The position numbers and the translations under genes were made by a program. From JAAFIP01 sp043747295 (GTDB lineage: Bacteria > Pseudomonadota > Gammaproteobacteria > Burkholderiales > Burkholderiaceae_C): 19,254 nt of DNA. The stretch lies in contig JAYTPK010000196.1 of NCBI GenBank assembly GCA_043747295.1, forward strand, positions 1 to 19,254, given 5' to 3'. Below are positions 18,672-19,254 of this stretch, one piece after another; the stretch's first letter is position 1; every line of letters starts with the position of its first letter. The notes below the pieces were generated by a model. That model made no database searches. It was not told where the DNA came from and saw nothing but the letters and a program-made list of their open reading frames with translations.

Positions 18672-19254
18672 CAACCCCACCCACCCCCGAGCAGCCTAGA
18701 GTCACCTTCGGGCAGCCTAGACCCACCTTCGTGCAGACCAGCCCCACCTTCGTTTGGCCTAGACCCACCTCCGTTCGGCCTGAGCTTGTCGAAGGCTTCA
18801 TACCCCCTAAAAAAGTTGTCATCATCGGCGCTGGCCCTGCAGGCCTGATGGCCGCTGAAGTACTGAGCAACGCAGGCGTAGAAGTCCACGTCTACGACGC
18901 CATGCCCAGCGCAGGGCGCAAATTTTTATTGGCAGGCATTGGCGGTTTAAATTTAACCCACAGCGAGCCTCTAGCACCTTTTCTTACCCGTTACTATGAA
19001 CGAAAAGACGCACTAGCCCAAGTAATTACTGCTCAACCAGCTACGCAATTAGGAGCATGGGCCAAAAACCTGGGCATCGACACCTTCGTTGGCAGCAGCG
19101 GCCGCGTCTTCCCCACTGACATGAAGGCCGCCCCCTTGCTGCGCGCTTGGCTGCACCGCAGCGATGGCGATAGACCCGGTCCTGCAACGTGTTGCCACGC
19201 AGAAAGGTCGCCAGATCCACCGTGCCCGGCTTGGCGCACTCGCCGTCGATCTTG
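18668..19254 (+). CDS. HI0933-like (TIGR03862-type) flavoprotein, truncated at the right end
   Basis: FAD/NAD(P)-binding oxidoreductase of the HI0933/YhiN-like group; reaction unknown. The Rossmann motif is KKVVIIGAGPAGLMAAEVL (G54-G59), followed by GRKFLLAGIGGLNLTHSEP, a signature of this family, and FVGSSGRVFPTDMKAAPLLR. Family-like sequence ends at LRAWLHR (near 19159). The frame stays open to the window end, but the residues after that (SDGDRPGPATCC...) do not fit, and the opposite strand codes an msrP fragment. Only ~164 of an expected ~400 residues are therefore present. ATG 18668 overlaps the addA stop (ATGA). The N-terminus has an unusual ~45-residue extension made of 7-residue repeats and a translated REP (SVRPELVEG). 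A dispersed-repeat copy lies at 19003-19056. Confidence 0.8.
   Translation, partial: MTTPPTPEQPRVTFGQPRPTFVQTSPTFVWPRPTSVRPELVEGFIPPKKVVIIGAGPAGLMAAEVLSNAGVEVHVYDAMPSAGRKFLLAGIGGLNLTHSEPLAPFLTRYYERKDALAQVITAQPATQLGAWAKNLGIDTFVGSSGRVFPTDMKAAPLLRAWLHRSDGDRPGPATCCHAERSPDPPCPAWRTRRRS
18695..18778 (+). repeat. Four 21-bp tandem repeats at the flavoprotein N-terminus
   Basis: The units start at 18695, 18716, 18737 and 18758. The clearest is CCTAGACCCACCTTCGTGCA plus G (18716-18736). They encode QPRVTFG, QPRPTFV, QTSPTFV and WPRPTSV. The 3' end of the last unit (CCGTTCGG) is also the start of the REP-like repeat at 18771, so the array may have grown from the REP border. Confidence 0.85.
18771..18795 (+). 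repeat. Single REP-like repeat in the flavoprotein gene
   Basis: CCGTTCGGCCTGAGCTTGTC followed by GAAGG. It has the same core and orientation as the left arm at 18055 and is translated in the same frame (SVRPELVEG). It lies just before the Rossmann fold. Confidence 0.9.
19003..19056 (-). repeat. Dispersed element, copy H, inside the flavoprotein gene
   Basis: On the plus strand the core is TAGCCCAAGTAATTACTGC then TCAACCAGCTACGCAATTAG. It is the most diverged copy, with about 26 of 30 core positions matching copy G. Translated as AQVITAQPATQL, the naturally open frame. It lies in a helical stretch between the NLTHSEP and FVGSSGRVFP motifs. Confidence 0.7.
19158..19254 (-). CDS. msrP: Fragment of MsrP, catalytic subunit of methionine-sulfoxide reductase
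   Basis: The minus strand from 19253 reads KIDGECAKPGTVDLATFL, then RGNTLQDRVYRHRC. This matches the YedY/MsrP pattern (...EERIYRMRCVEAW in E. coli), in which the Cys after YRxR ligates molybdenum. MsrP is a periplasmic molybdoenzyme that repairs oxidised methionines with MsrQ. The match stops at the Cys codon (19158-19160): the next codon gives Gly where Val-Glu-Ala-Trp is expected. Both ends are missing, one at the window edge and one at the junction with the flavoprotein gene. The identification rests on ~31 residues. Confidence 0.6.

Noticed and set aside
16425..18800. Tandem and REP-like repeats as a CRISPR array
   Set aside because: Repeats are 18 or 21 bases and directly adjacent, or single inverted pairs; there are no regular spacers and no cas genes.
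1..19254. tRNA, rRNA, prophage or insertion-sequence genes
   Set aside because: Read through on both strands, I saw no tRNA-like cloverleaf, rRNA segment, transposase, integrase or phage gene.

Overview
The window looks like a chromosomal segment of a betaproteobacterium, most likely Burkholderiales/Comamonadaceae. The reasons are the gene content and order (rluC, HAD phosphatase, Rieske protein, S49 peptidase; trxA near rho; addB-addA in place of recBCD), and a short dispersed repeat that resembles a family I remember from Comamonadaceae genomes. Base composition is moderately GC-rich by eye. No tRNA, rRNA, CRISPR array or transposase is visible.

Layout. Positions 1-484 hold no convincing gene, only one repeat copy and one hairpin. 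Positions 485-1418 carry a type II toxin-antitoxin pair: a Phd/UPF0175-like antitoxin behind a palindromic operator and a DUF3368 PIN-like toxin. The toxin stop overlaps the start of rluC (1415-2413). A second, HEPN-MNT module (HepT/MntA type, 3164-2428, minus strand) lies between rluC and the HAD phosphatase. Positions 3333-8811 form a plus-strand run: HAD phosphatase, Rieske protein, SppA-like peptidase, TrhO-like tRNA hydroxylase, a RluA-family pseudouridine synthase and a PQQ-dependent sugar dehydrogenase lipoprotein. Positions 8812-9193 are non-coding, with a long hairpin and a repeat copy. Then come rho (minus), a degenerate histidine-kinase/receiver protein (plus) and trxA (minus). Positions 12439-18671 encode AddB and AddA, overlapping by ATGA. 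A flavoprotein gene starts in a third ATGA overlap and loses its homology near 19159. The last ~95 bases read on the minus strand as a fragment of methionine-sulfoxide reductase MsrP, so the right edge is either a real breakpoint or an assembly chimera.

How the genes fit together. RNA modification is a theme (RluC, a second RluA-type synthase, TrhO). AddAB forms one recombination-repair enzyme. Two toxin-antitoxin modules flank rluC and appear to break up an otherwise compact housekeeping run.

The most unusual signal is a ~54-bp dispersed element present eight times in 19 kb. Two copies are intergenic and six lie inside four protein genes (sppA, addB, addA three times, the flavoprotein), all in frame. 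Four coding copies use the one reverse-strand frame that is naturally free of stops, giving a shared TAQ(A/P)A peptide. The two copies read in other frames have lost exactly the stops those frames would contain. A second, REP-like repeat is also translated in frame in two adjacent genes, as SVRPELVEG. This resembles the Rickettsia palindromic elements in principle: selfish or neutral DNA that survives inside genes as extra peptide.
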